Source: Lineus longissimus (Eukaryota > Nemertea > Pilidiophora > Heteronemertea > Lineidae). From it: DNA of 64,000 nucleotides. The notes beneath the pieces are model-generated. The model saw only the letters and a program-made list of their open reading frames with translations. It was not told where the DNA came from and did not search any database. Numbering within the stretch: the first letter of the stretch is position 1; each line of letters begins with the position of its first letter. The stretch is taken from positions 8,246,501 through 8,310,500 of the forward strand of contig NC_088313.1 of NCBI RefSeq assembly GCF_910592395.1. Direction: 5' to 3'. The translations under genes were made by a program, and so were the position numbers. Positions 43,196 through 55,900 of the stretch are shown piece by piece.

Positions 43196-44746
43196 ATGGC
43201 CGCATATCGAATGTTGTTGTACCCAAATCTTGCAAGAAAAGCCAGAACATTCAGGCATAAAGACAGTGATCTTGATATATTTGATGATAACAACCTCAGA
43301 CAAAGGTATAGATTCAGTAGGGCAAGCATTGAGTACATTTCTGACCTAATTAGAGACCAATTGGAGAGACCAACTAAAAGAAGTCACAGCTTGTCCCCAG
43401 AGCAGCAGGTGATGTTGGCCCTGAGGTTCTATGCCACAGGATCCTTCGTGCAGGTGATTTCCGACCTGCAAGGTTTTGACAAAGGAACAGGCAGCAGAGT
43501 TATTGTCAAAGTAACCAATGCTCTTGCTGGACTGAAGGATCGGTTCATTAAATGGCCTAATGACGAGGAGAGGGAAGTAATACACGCTGGGTTCTATGAA
43601 ATGTGCCAATTCCCTAATGTGCTTGGATGTTTGGATGGCACGCACGTCAAGATACAAGGTCCATCTACACCCCAATGGTACCGTGAACTGGAGAATGCTG
43701 GTCCAAGGCCTACCTATGAATCAACCTTTGTCTGCAGAAAGCAATATCACAGCATAAACACTCAAGGCATTTGTGACCACAAAGGTAGGCTACAAATACA
43801 ATTTATCATCCACACCATGCATGCCATCTGCCCTACATCATGATCATGTACATAATGTACTGGCCCTAGCATGTATGGCTATTCAGCAGCAAAACATCTC
43901 GCATAAGATCGAGGACCAAATATCAGCTTACATTAGGTACCACTTGTGAAATAAATCAACCAATTCTCTCCATACATGAAACATGTCCCTCTTTTCAGCA
44001 TCATAAAATGTTTTTAGAGTGCAAAACAACATCCTCAAGTGTTAATTCACAGTGATGCACACTGAACACAAGTTCTATGGGGAGCTATTTCCTCCAAACA
44101 TTTGGGGTTACAGTGTGCTTCATAAAAAATCATGATTTATGATTTTATGTAGTTTGAAATAAAACATCCAAGCCTGCATTCACTTGGGCTGAAACAAGGT
44201 TTTGTAAACAGCTGACTGACCATGATCATCCCCCTATAGGAGGACTAAAATCTGGTCTTTTTTTCAGGGAAACTAATTAACGTTGTAGCAAGATGGCCAG
44301 GAGCAACTCATGATTCCCACATATTTAAAGAAAGCCAAATTGGGCAGCACCTGTCAGAAAACAACCAAGGCATGAGAGAAGGATATTTGTTAGGCGACTC
44401 CGGCTACCCGTGTAAGCCATTTCTGCTCACACCATACCTCAGACCGACGACACAGGCGGAAAAGCGATACAACACAGCTCAGAAGAAGACGCGAAACTCC
44501 ATAGAACGTTGTTTTGGGACATTGAAGCGAAGGTTCCACTGTCTTCATGGTGAAATCCGCATGCGCCCTGAACGCACTTACAAGATTATCATTGATTGCT
44601 GTGTATTACACAACATTGCAATAGACAGGAGAGAGCCCCTGCTAGGGCGTCCACGGCGGGAACCACACGAAAGACATGTCTACCAGGGCCCCCATGATGG
44701 ACTTGCTGTGCGCAGATTTGTGACAGAACGATTCTTTCAACAGTAG
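43196..44746 (+). CDS. Harb-1 DDE transposase (two exons)
   Basis: Exon 1 is 43196-43784 (donor GTAGGC) and exon 2 is 44268-44746 (acceptor TTTTTTTCAG). Together they give 355 residues with no stop. It starts MAAYRMLLYPNLARKARTFR. Conserved PIF/Harbinger text includes RYRFSRASIEYISDLI, LRFYATGSFVQVISD, NVLGCLDGTHVKI (first Asp), GKLINVVARWPGATHDSHIF, LLGDSGYPC (second Asp) and RNSIERCFGTLKRRF (Glu). The protein ends RFFQQ. In this superfamily it cuts and joins element ends and usually needs the Myb-like partner for nuclear import and DNA recognition. All catalytic residues are present, so it could be active. Confidence 0.93.
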
Positions 44747-45367
44747 GCACAACCTCAGCAATGACCCCTGCATTTATTTTGCAACATTTTGCCAGTCGGT
44801 AAACAGCCTTTAAAGTACACTGGATATTAAAATAACAAAATCAGGGGGAGCCACTTGAATTCATTATATAAACTGTTGAGGAGGAGGAGCAACTTGTATA
44901 TTCTTTAGATACTGTAAAATCAGTCAGGAGCTACTTGACAGCACACTGAGGCCTCCACTAGCTAAGGACAGATCCCTGACTATTGACTGATATTGAAACT
45001 TATTCTAGCAGTGGAATTCTCTCACAATCATACCGGTAACTAGGTACTTGTGTATGTATAGGCAAACTTATCACTCAATTCGATGGCACTGATCACCATT
45101 TTGGAAATGAAACCTGCAACAGAATAACGAGAGACGGTGAAATGTACTTGTAATAATTATTTATGTACAACTTAAACTGGCCACTTATGCTTTGTTATAA
45201 AGCAACATTTAAATGTTTGTAAATATGAATTGAAAATACATTGAAAATAAGGAATTACAGTATTCCAAAGGCTGAATAAATATTTGACTAATTTGTACTT
45301 GTATTCACAATGTCTGACATTGAATGATAAGAGCATGAGACTGGGTCCTTTGAAGCTGTCAAATGAT
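44747..45367. other. Spacer between the convergent Harb-1 genes
   Basis: No further gene is seen. It should hold the polyadenylation signals of both genes. Confidence 0.5.
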
Positions 45368-47063
45368 TCATTGGTTTAAGTCCTTTTCCAACTTCAAAAT
45401 TTCCAATTTCATCTTCTTTTCATTCAATGCAGCACATGCAAGTTCCTGTTTTAGCAGGGCATGCTGCAAAGGGCAGATGCAGCGGCAGGTCTTCACTACA
45501 TCAAACTCCAGTTCTGGGACACGATCGGTGGTGACTGCCTTGGTTGCCTTCCCCTTTCCCTTGTCTTTTCCTCGGCCTTTAGATTTGCCCTTTCCACTTG
45601 AATGGCGGCTCTCAATGGCAATGGCCATATTGCGTCTTTATGCAAGAGCTTCTTGTTCTTCGTCCGAGTTGTCCGAAAATGTCGTCCCACATGCCTCTGC
45701 AATGATCTGCTGCAGTTCATCGTCTTCGTATTCATCTGAAATTAACAAATACAGATAAGAAATGGACTAAGAAATTTTTTTAAAAATCCACAAGTACTGG
45801 TAATTAGAAGAAAATACTGGTTATAAAATGCTTTGATTCAATATGCACTAAATGTGAATTATTTTACAATAGGCATCCCATAATTGACTGTGCCAATGAC
45901 TAGATGGCAGCACCTTACGGACAAGCTATTTTAGTGTCATGTCAACATTGTCAAGGCCAAGGTCATATTACTTCAGACTTGAAAGTTTTGCATGTGAATG
46001 CAATGTTTTGGACAAACAAATGCTGATATTGACGGAGTCCATGGTTCACAACTGGTAAGAGGTTGTTTAATTTGTTTATAACTGTGCATAGTGCAGGTTG
46101 GATGAGGTTTTGTTGTGTTATTTTGCACAGTAAATGAACCGTAGGTGATTCAATTTCGATTTACATGGACACATGGCGCAGCACTGCAAGTTGCCATTTT
46201 CTTTCTGGGATCTGCTGGCACTGTGCCAACAATGGCCGAAAGTTGGAAAGTTTTAGCAGACGCCCCAAAAAGTGAGCAACCAATAACAAAAGCAATTGAA
46301 TGAGTGATTTTTATCACCAATTCTTTTCGGGTCGGGGCCAATTGAAAAGCACACTTTATAGTTAGACTATTCAATCATAACATTGGGTATTAATATTGAA
46401 AATCTTTCATTATCCTATACTTTTGAAGTGAAGTGAACTCAATGGATAAATGGAAAAATACAGCAGCAACACCTTGGCTCACCTACCTTCAAACTGGGTT
46501 TTGATCATGACTGCTGGTTCGGGGGGATCACCGCCTCTGGCTAAAGAAGCCAAGAGCTCTGTGGCACTGGCTGTTGGAGGAGAACTTGACGAATTCATGG
46601 CTGTTGTGGTTGTGGTGGATGGTCCAGCTGCTGCTGTTTCCATGCCCCCATGGATGCCCGTCCAGGTTGGGCAGGCACCATAGATGTTCGCAATTCTCTC
46701 TGTCACCGCATCGAGTGGTTTGGGGGCTGGTCCTCCACCTGTTTTCCTGCACTCTCTTTTGTGCAGTGACACCACACTCTTTGCGTTTGATGTCATCTTC
46801 TGCCACTTATTCTTACAGGCCTTGACAGTACGGATTTTCTTAGCAAACCCCTGGGCATTTATTGTTTTGGCGATCCTGGCCCACATCTCATCCTTCTTCT
46901 GTTGTGTCACTGTATTCGAATGCTTTCCGGACAGCATCTGAACGTGTGGCTCACACAGTTGTGTCAACAGAGCCACTTCATTTGGTGTGAAATTAGAGTT
47001 TCTGGGCTTTTTACTTGAAATTTCCTGGCTTCGACCACCTGAAGAACTGTCACTGTCGGCCAT
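45368..47063 (-). CDS. Harb-1 Myb/SANT-like protein with an early stop
   Basis: Exon 1 is 47063-46487 (donor GTAGGT, phase 1) and exon 2 starts at 45735 after GTTAATTTCAG. The protein opens with a Ser-rich stretch and then a Myb/SANT-type domain: NFTPNEVALLTQLCEPHVQM, DEMWARIAKTINAQGF, CKNKWQKMTSNAKS. A Thr/Ser/Ala linker follows, then DEYEDDELQQIIAEACG. A TAA at 45640-45638 ends it after EEQEALA. The same frame then continues with RRNMAIAIESRHSSGKGKS, a Lys/Gly stretch and a coiled end, NEKKMKLEILKLEKDLNQ, to 45368. The coiled tail is typical of this partner protein, so the stop probably truncates it. Confidence 0.82.
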
Positions 47064-47272
47064 CTTTACTACTACAGGAAATGGTGATTAGGGTGCATTG
47101 TGGGGAACTGTACCGCCAAATGCACTGCCAGCTAGCAGCACTCAAAATCAGCTTTGAACAACCTAACTTAGCGGTAGTTTAGCGGTACGCTAAGAAGCGG
47201 CCGCTAAGAGATTCTTAGCGGTCGCTAAGACTTAGCGGCCGCTAAACTAACCTGGCTTTGAACAACCGGGCC

Positions 47273-47358
47273 CTGGACTCACTGCTTATAATGTGTAATA
47301 CTATTAATCAAGGCTAAGAACAATGGCGAACAGCTTGATAAGGCACGTTCGGTATACT
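47273..47358 (-). repeat. 5' LTR of LTR-C, second part
   Basis: It resumes at the duplicated CTG and runs to GGTATAC. The outermost base differs from the partner LTR. Confidence 0.92.
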
Positions 47359-47545
47359 TCAAACGAGTTGAGTTAACCCTATGAACACCGTGAAGCCTAC
47401 CTTTTAAGGGCTTCACGGTACACTAGTGTGTAGTATGTCCAGCCACCACTGGTGAGGGTTGACTCGCTGTACTTGGCAGTGTATATTGAGGGTTTTCCCA
47501 GTTTTCTTTCGTATTGTTGTTGTTTTGTGTGGGAACATAGTGAAA

Positions 47546-49058
47546 ATGGCAGAGAAAGAAGAAGGAGCGAAAGGCCAACTTTACCCAGAATGAAATATTA
47601 CGACTGCTCGAGCTGGTGGAAAAGGACTTCAGAACGATAGATCCGAAATTCACGGATCAAGTGACAAACGTAAGGAAGGGGGAATGCTGGAAAGCAATAG
47701 CAAAGAAAGTGAAGCCGATTTCTCCCGCTGACGTAACTCGCACTGTGGATCAGCTGAAAAAAAGTGGGATGACATGAAAACACGGGCGAAGAAGAATGCG
47801 AATAAAGAAAGGGCTGAAGATGGAATAACGGGCAATGTGAGAGCAGAGGATAATAGCCAGGTGACGGATATAGACAGAAGGGTGATTGGTCTTATTGGAG
47901 CAACTAGAACCTATGGCATAGTGGGAGGGTTCGACACTGCTGACCCCGGCCTGGCTGTCCCCATGCCCAAGGCGAAACGACAAAAGGTGGGCATAGATTT
48001 TATTCTCTTACCTCTGTGGATCGATATTATATAAAAACGTGACCCATCACAGCAAAAGTAGGCAGAAGTGTTCAAAATTGCAGTGTGGTCTTTTGTGAGC
48101 AGATGTGTGGTTGACATTTTTAAACGAAAATCTGTTTGCTGTGGATCTTCTTAAAGAGTTCTATTAGTGGCACATTTATTTCACTTAAAGACTATATGGC
48201 CCGAGAAGCCGGTTTGGAGAATTTTGCCAGTCTGACGCAACGCATTGACAATGGCGCCCTCGCTTCAAACCTTTCCAGACTCGCTGTGAGCCAACAGCAC
48301 AGAGATCAATGAAACTGCGGTCACTGGCCTAGATTTTTGCCAGGAATACGGTGATATCAGATACACTTGCTTCAAAGACGGCATTGGGTGCGTATGCAGG
48401 CACTAACTGCTCTATTAATTTTCCATATAACGGGGACTTTCAAAGCTCTGCGATGCGCACGTCCCTCCTAAAATCTTGGGCCATATAGTCTTTAAATAAA
48501 ATGTAATGTCCTTTTCAGAATTCATGTGAGGTAGCCACGTTGTCCATTCCTGTAGTGGAACCCGAGACAACCACACTGTCTGTGCCTGTACTGGAATCCG
48601 ACGCAGATGACCAGGATGAACTGTCTTTGTGGTCTGGTGACCTTTTCTCGACAAACCCAGATGACGAGATCCTTCCCGTTGCATCTGTACTACCAAGTAA
48701 AGCCAGCCGTCCACCGAGCACAGCAACCAATACACGGCCGCCCAGCCAACCAGCTACCAGCCGAACGCGCAGCCCGGTAACCACCCGAACGTCTAGCGCA
48801 GCAACCACCCGACCGTCAAGCCCAGCACCTTCATCGGTCAGCATTGAGCTCCTGGCAGTGGAAAAGGAGAAGCTGGAAGTCGACAAGCGTCGACTTGAAG
48901 TAGAACAGAAAACTCTGTCGGTGCTTGAGCAGTTGCTTGAGATTAAACGTGAAGAGGTAAATCAGCAGAAGCAACGTTCAACGGGTGCATTTGAGTCTTC
49001 TGATGATGAGAGGCCGCAGAGTGCCAAGAACATTTTCGAACAAATTATGAGAAATTAA
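47546..49058 (+). pseudogene. Harb-2 Myb/SANT-like protein, frameshifted
   Basis: Exon 1 is about 47546-47986 (donor GTGGGC) and exon 2 is 48519-49058 (acceptor CTTTTCAG), with phase 0 at the junction. The Myb-like domain reads KANFTQNEILRLLELVEKDF, GECWKAIAKKVKPISPADV, and after a lost base in the A-run at 47757-47763, KWDDMKTRAKKNANKERAED. The ATG at 47546 is not in frame with the domain, so a second small indel near the start is likely. Exon 2 is open: VEPETTTLSVPVLESDADDQ, a Pro/Ser/Thr-rich linker and a coiled coil, LLAVEKEKLEVDKRRLEVEQ. The partner transposase is at 59356-57952. Confidence 0.78.
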
Positions 49059-49355
49059 AATTACCCATTTGCTTTCTGATATCTTCATGTGACTGACGTT
49101 GGCTCATCGCTTTTTTCTGCGTGTGGTCCAGTGAACACAGTAATTTATAACAAGGAGGGTCCAACGCTTTTGAGAGGCCCTCTTGAAATTAGCAAATTTG
49201 AATTGATGAACACACACCCAGCTTATCTTGCTTATATCGTTTTAGAGGCCTTCTCAAAAGCGTAGGAGACAGGCCTATGACTTTTAAAGATGATAACGCC
49301 TGTTGAGAATTGTAATTGTTTGCCATGACCACGTGTATGCTAGGCTAATAGCACA

Positions 49356-49530
49356 TGTTCTTGAGGATCTCTATTATTTGTGGTTCGTTGTCGTTAAAGA
49401 TGGGTATTTTGATGGAAAAATGGGCAAGGCAAAACGTGGTTTCAAATATGATGTTGTTTCTAATTCTACACTTTTCGAACAATTCCACAAGGGCCGTAAC
49501 GGGGCCAAAGACAACAATATCTCCTGAACA
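49356..49530 (-). repeat. 3' LTR of BEL
   Basis: It is 175 bp, from TGTTCTTGAGG to TCTCCTGAACA on the plus strand, preceded by GCACA. Confidence 0.97.
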
Positions 49531-49903
49531 TCCTCCCCTTTCTCGATGTGCAACGTCATATCGACAGTCCAAAACACAAATTTACGATTGTCCAACTTTT
49601 CACAAGACTGCACTTAACGCGATTTAAAGCTTATCCTGTAATTGTCCTAATGCGCGATTCGCAACACTAATATTATCCAGAACTATCTAAAACGATTTTA
49701 ACTTTTAATAAAACTGTCCAAAGTCAACGCGCTTCATAACGAAATTGTCCATAAACTCCACATGATTAGCTAATGTTAATAGCTAAGAATGTCCATATAT
49801 TTCGCGCAATTAGCTAATACTAATAGCTAATATAGTCCATATTACACATACACGTAACGATTCGTATCGTATCCTTAGAGACTTGAACATCGACGAGACT
49901 CGT

Positions 49904-52900
49904 TTATGCACATTCTAGCGGACAGAGTCTGGTGATAGGACGTGTCATCACGTGTTTCCTGATCTGCACCTTGGCCACCCTGACATGGCCATCTCCGCCA
50001 AGACATACTTCGACCACACGTCCAAGCGGCCACTTTCCTCTGTTCGTATCTGGATTGACGACAAGAACGATATCGCCAACTTCAATGTCCTTTCGCTCCT
50101 GGGCCCATTTGCTTCTTGGATGTAGCATTGGAAGCCACTCTTTCATCCAGCGCCCCCAAAAGTGCTTCAGCAATCGTTGAACATTTCGCCATCTCTTCCT
50201 TGGGTTGTAGGCGACGTTATCAGCAGCTGCAGGTGCGAACTCACCAACAATTTGACCATGTAACAGGTGGTTCGGGGTTAATGGTGTGTCGTCATTAACG
50301 TCTGCGGACTGGTAAGTTAGGGGCCTGGAGTTTAAGAGGGCTTCTGCACCACTAAAGGCAGTCATCAACTCTTCATCGTTTATGTCGGCGTTCCCCAGGA
50401 TTGCTGCAGTGGCTTTCTTAGCGGCTTTAATCATGATCTCGTGGACTCCTCCAAAATGTGGCCCGAGGGGAGGGTTGAACGTCCACTTGATCCCTCTGAC
50501 TGCTCCGTGTCTCTCAATCATGTCTTCGTCAAACTGCTCGACCAATTCCCGCAGCTCCCTTTCTCCACTGACGAAATTTGTACCATTATCCGAGTACATC
50601 TCCAACGGCACTCCTCTTCGGTTCATCATCCGGTTGAAACAATGCAGGAACGAGTACGTGTCAAGGCTAAACGCCATTTCGAGGTGTACGGCTCTGGACA
50701 GCAAGCAAGTAAACAAGCATAAGTAGCGCTTGGTTCGGATCCTGCCACGGCCCTGCTTCGTCAAGTAAGGGCCACCGAAATCCACGGATGTTCGAGCAAA
50801 GGCTCGGAGTGGTAGCCTTAGTCTAACTCTTGGGAGTGGCGCCATCAGTTGTGTTGCTGCTTTAGCTTTTCTTCTTCTGCATTCGTAGCATGACTTCTCG
50901 AACTCTCGGATAGCTTCTCTTCCTGCTGGTATCCAATACTTTGCAGACAATGACGCTAATATGTGATTGACTCCGGCTGCATGGTTAGCTTGTTCATGAT
51001 GAAACCTTATGATCAGCGTTGTCACCCAACTCTTTCGTGGCAGTATCACAGGGTAACGCACATCATAGGCAAGGAATTCAGCCTTCTCAAGTCTGCCGTT
51101 GCTCCTGAGGATACCATCTTGATCGATCATCGGCCGTAGTCCCTGAATCCTACTGGCAACTGGTAAAGCTTTATTCTTCTGTAGGGCCTTGTACTCGGCC
51201 GGAAAGGTCTCCAGCTGGGCTGGTCTTATGAACTGATGTTCGGCGTCGTGGATCTCCTCTGCATCGAGTTCGCCATGTCTCCTTTGCCCTACTGGCTGCT
51301 GGCAGTTTTCTACAAAACGGTGGACCCAAGCAGAAACTCTGGTTAATCTGACCCAGCTAGAGTAGCGCTCTGGGTTTAAACGCCAGTCTTGAGCAACTCC
51401 TTCATCAACATCTTGCTTGTTTTTCTCCTTATCTTGCGGTTGTGGTTCCTTCTGCAATGTAACAAAAACTCCATTTGAGCTTTTCTTCCGCTCACTTGAT
51501 GGGGACTTGTCTTCTCCGAAGTTCTGTTCTGGCCATTTAGAATGATCTTTCAGCAGGAATTCCGGCCCGTTCCACCAAAGAGTGTTGTCTGATAACTCCT
51601 TGACTTTTGCTCCTCTTGTTAAGATGTCAGCAGGATTCATCTTTGTTGGCACGTGCTTCCACTGATCTGGGTAGGTCTGAGTCTGTATCTCTCCGATACG
51701 GTGTGCGACAAACGGTTTAAACTGTCTGCTCCTACCCCTAATCCACCACAGAACATTAGCACTATCGCTCCAAAAGGTTACGTCCTGCATTGGTAGCAGC
51801 AAGGCTGCGATTACGGACATAGTCAAATGCAAGGCGCGTGTCGCTCCCATCAGCTCAAGTCTCGGAATGCTGGTTTCAGCCAACGGGGCAACTCTAGTCT
51901 TCGAAACTATAAAATGTGATATGATTAGTCCTCCCTCGTAGGTTGTTCTCTCATAAAGTACAGCACCATAAGCATCCTGCGACGCATCAGAGAATGCATG
52001 GACTTCGATGCTCAACAGCTTCTCAGTTGAATCCAGTCTGAGGCATCTCGGGATCTTTATGAGTCCTAAATCTCGAAGATCATCAAACCAGCACTGTGCC
52101 TTCTGCTCAAGGCATCCAAGATTCCTATCGTCCCATCCAACTCCAGTCGTCCAAATCTCTTGCATAAGTATCTTTCCGCGTATGATGTAGGGCGATATGA
52201 AACCCATTGGATCAAAGACTTTGGCCAACTTTTGCAGGAATGTTCTCTTAGTTAAGGTGAAGTTGTCTTCGACTGGTGTGGCAGTGAAGCTGAACTGATC
52301 TTCTTTCGCCTGCCAGAGAACACCAAGAGTCTTCGTGGAAGGAAGCTCCCCTTCGTCTAAACTTATTTCAGCTGCCCTGTCTTCTTCTGGAATCTCAGCT
52401 AACACGGTTAAGGAGTTCGACAGCCATTTTCTGCAGTACATCCCAGCCTTATGCCAGAGTTCATCCAACTCATGATACAGCTTCACACCCTCTGTATCGT
52501 TCAGTACAGAATCCATCGAGTCATCCATGAAAGTCGACTTGAGTATGGTGTCCGAGGCTAAAGGGAAGATTGATCTATGGCGTTTGGCATGCTCTTGGGC
52601 GACGAACTGTGCGAGGAACGGCGACGAATTGATTCCAAACACCACTCTGTTGAACTCATATTCTTCTGGGGCTCTGGTTGTGTCTAGATCTCTCCATAGG
52701 AACCGCTGGAAAGGTCTATCCTTGGCTTCAACTTCTTGTTGCAAGTACATCTGTTGAATATCTCCGACGAGAGCAACTGGCTCTTTTCTAAATCGTAGTA
52801 AGACATCGACTAGGTCTTTCTGCAACTTAGGACCCTCATGAAGTGTGTCATTTAAGGATACTCCTTCAAACTTGGCAGAAGCGTCAAATACGATGCGGGT

Positions 52901-55900
52901 TTTCGTTGTAGACTTGTCAGGCCTGACAACTGGGAAATGCGGTAAGTACCACTTTGACGGTGGCTGCTCTTCAGCTGGTGGAACCTTGCGTACGTAGTTC
53001 TTCTCAAGATACTGCTTGATGGTAGCGGTGTAAGCCTTCGCAACTTCTGGCTCACGTAGCAATCTTCGTTCCGTGCTTGCAAGTCTCTGCACCGCCATCT
53101 GACTATTATCGGGCAGTTCAGGTCTGCCTTCTCTCCATGGCAATGGAACTTCATAACGGTTGTCCTTATACACCATCTCCTTCTGTATCACTGTGCAAAC
53201 TGCTTTGTCCTCCAGTGACATGTGACTACTTCCATGGTTCTCGGTTTTGGCTCCTGAGCTGTCTATCTCCCAAAACTGCTTCATGGTAGCATTAATCTCC
53301 TCTAAGACAGTATTCTTCCGATTAACAAAGAAATTCCTCTCTTTCTTCATCTCTTTTTGTGGACACCCTACACATGTCCATCCAAGTCTAGTCTTTCTGG
53401 CAATTGGCCCGCCATCCTTTCCTGCAACCTCTTTTAGTGAGAAGTGTAACTCCGGGTAGTCAACGCCGATCAACATATCTATGGTTTCTCTCTTTCCGTG
53501 TTTCGGGAATGCAATGTCTTTCAGATGTTCAAACTTATCCGCATAATCTCTCCAGTCGATGGCTTTCATATCTCCGGTGACATTATCGGTAGTTCTAGCA
53601 GTGATCATCATATCGATTCGCTTGTCCAAACTCTCTAATCCAACCTCAACAGGTGTGGTCTCGAAAGATTCTACCATTCCATTGAGCACGCTGACTGTGG
53701 TCTTCATTACTTCTCCTTTAAGTCCCAACTCTTCAGCCACTTCTGTGTTGATATAGGTTGTCGTACTTCCATCATCTAACAGTACGTTGATTTTCAAACG
53801 TTTCCTCCCGTTCTTCACAATTACTGGAACAGTGCGGAGAGCGATGTATTCAGACTCTTCTTTGTCATCAGATGTGGTTGTAAGATTTCCATAGTTTTGG
53901 CTTCTAGGTTTCTCACCACTTGCTGCAGGCCTTTTCTCTTTCTTATTCTCCCCTTTCGTGGCTGAAAGACTTTCTTTTGGCAATGGGGATCGATGCAGTA
54001 AGCGATTGTGTGTTTCTTTACATCCTTCGATTCCGCACACACGACTACGTTTGCAGTCAACACCACGGTGATTACTGTTAGCCAGACATCTATAGCAAAG
54101 TTTTAGCTCCTTCGCCATATCCCATCTCTTGTCAATCTCAAGTCCTTTAAACTTGTCGCAACTCCATATGCCATGTTGCTCTTGGCATGATGAAAGAGGA
54201 CAGTCCCTTTTAAATTCTGGTTTTGCTGCTCCTGCTGACCCGGATGTGAAAAAGCTCTTTTTCTTCTTGTAGTTATCATCTGATCGGTGCCTCCTGTCGT
54301 CATCTGTGCTTTGTCCATTCTTTCTATCATCTCCTGTACCATCGGCAAACCCACGATCAGCTTCATGAGCTACAATTCGGACTTGTGCTTCCTTTATGAT
54401 CCAGGCATGAAGAACTTCAATCGATTCCTTATACTGGTAGTCATCTAGCCAACGATGATACTCGGCAACCATCTTTTCAGTCATTTTCTTCATCAGAACA
54501 GAGTACAACAGACGACTGTCGAGGTCACTGTAAAGGCCGGACTCTTTTAGGTTTATGACTGTAAGGTCCAACAAATCAGCGAACTTTTCTACATCTTCTT
54601 TCAGCTTTCCAGGTCGTATTGGACGAAAGTTGTGGATTTCTTCGAAGTGAAGCGCCACCTGTCTCCTATATCCACCATATTTCCGATCCAATCTATCCTT
54701 TGCCGCTTGATATGCTGTTGCTGTATGCCCAAGATTTTCAATCACTTTCAACGCTTCACCTCTCAGATGCTCCCTCAAATGCAAAAGCTTGAATTCTGCA
54801 GTGGCTGGTGCCATGTCGATGCATGCTACAAAGGCTGCTTTCCAACTTTCATAAGACTTCAGGTCTCCGGAAAACACCGGTATGGAAACTCTCTTCAGCT
54901 GTCGCCACATGTCCTTCTCAAGCATTGAAGGCTGACCAATGTTGTTGTCCTGTGTGAACTGCTGGTATCTTGGTTCTTGGCCCCCTGTGCCATAATGTTG
55001 TATAGTGTTGTATGGTTGTGACCAGTCAGCTTTAATCGTGTTAGGCATACGGGAAGGCTGACTATTTGCTCCATAACTGTTGGGCGAATATGCTGGAATG
55101 CTATCAATCTGTTTTCCTTGGAATCGGAGTGGGCTCTTGTCCTTACTCGGCTGACTGCAATTAACTGCAGGCACTGCACCTTGAGTGCTGTGGGAAAGCT
55201 CAACGTTAGCATTTCCAGTAGGCGCAACCAAACGATTTTGCGCAACAGGATGATTTTGGATTGGCTCCGGTGGACAGGTAGGCTTAACCTGACGATTATC
55301 AATAGGCGCGGCTGGACTATAAAACTGGACCTTCTTAGGACCCTCCACTTGTCTGTTTCTGTGTCTTGCTTCTTCATCTGTTGTCTGTTTCTGCTTAACG
55401 ACTGTTACTGCTGGACCGACTTTCTTCTGCTGTGGAGGGGCTGTAGTACCAGTAGCGACATCACTTCTCCCTTGATCACCAATTAAAGTTGAACCATTAC
55501 CGCCCCTAGGCTTGCTGTCATCCATGGCAGGCACACCCATGGCAATCTCACCAGGGCCTTTGTCTTCCACTTGAGCTGCAGCATTTCCGCCGCGAGGCTT
55601 GTTTTCACCCATGGCAATCTCACCAGGGCCTTTATCTTCAACTGAAGCTGCACCATTTCCGCCGCGAGGGTTGTTTTCACCCATGGCAATCTCGCCAGGG
55701 CCTTTATCACCAATGGTAATCTCACCCATGGCTATCTCACCATGGTCTATGACAACTGCGGGTTGTTGTACCCCAACATCATCTAGTGTGCGACCATCAG
55801 GCTTGTCAGGTGTGCGATCAGCTTCTGTTGTCGTGACGTCTTTTGACCTATCTTCGGGTTCAGGTAGGCCTCTGCTCGATTCTTCATGTTCCTCTATCAT

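Larger units (their letters stand above)
43006..47272. mobile_element. PIF/Harbinger DNA transposon Harb-1, full length
   Basis: The element is 4,267 bp with perfect 18-bp inverted ends GGCCCGGTTGTTCAAAGC and a CTG target duplication (43003-43005 and 47273-47275). It is inserted in the 5' LTR of LTR-C. Subterminal regions (43020-43190 and 47165-47260) carry many TTAGCGG/CCGCTAA words, probable binding sites. It encodes a two-exon DDE transposase (plus) and a Myb/SANT-like protein (minus) in convergent orientation, the standard Harbinger pair. Confidence 0.95.
36549..47358 (-). mobile_element. Non-autonomous LTR retrotransposon LTR-C (split by Harb-1)
   Basis: The 3' LTR is 36549-36973. The 5' LTR is 42664-43005 plus 47273-47358, split by Harb-1. 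The two copies differ at about two of 425 positions, so insertion was recent. On the sense strand the LTR starts TGTATACC and ends GTGTACA, followed by TGGTAGCAGACGG, a primer-site candidate. The only coding region is one 810-codon gag-like frame. About 3 kb between it and the 3' LTR has no pol. No target duplication is evident at the outer ends (ACTAG versus TCAAA). Without Harb-1 the length is about 6.5 kb. Confidence 0.9.

Noticed and set aside
36549-47358. Target-site duplication for LTR-C
   Set aside because: The outer flanks ACTAG and TCAAA do not match, so I do not claim one.
52852-53154. Short ORFs in other frames of the BEL polyprotein
   Set aside because: All lie inside the 2,206-codon frame and have no independent support.
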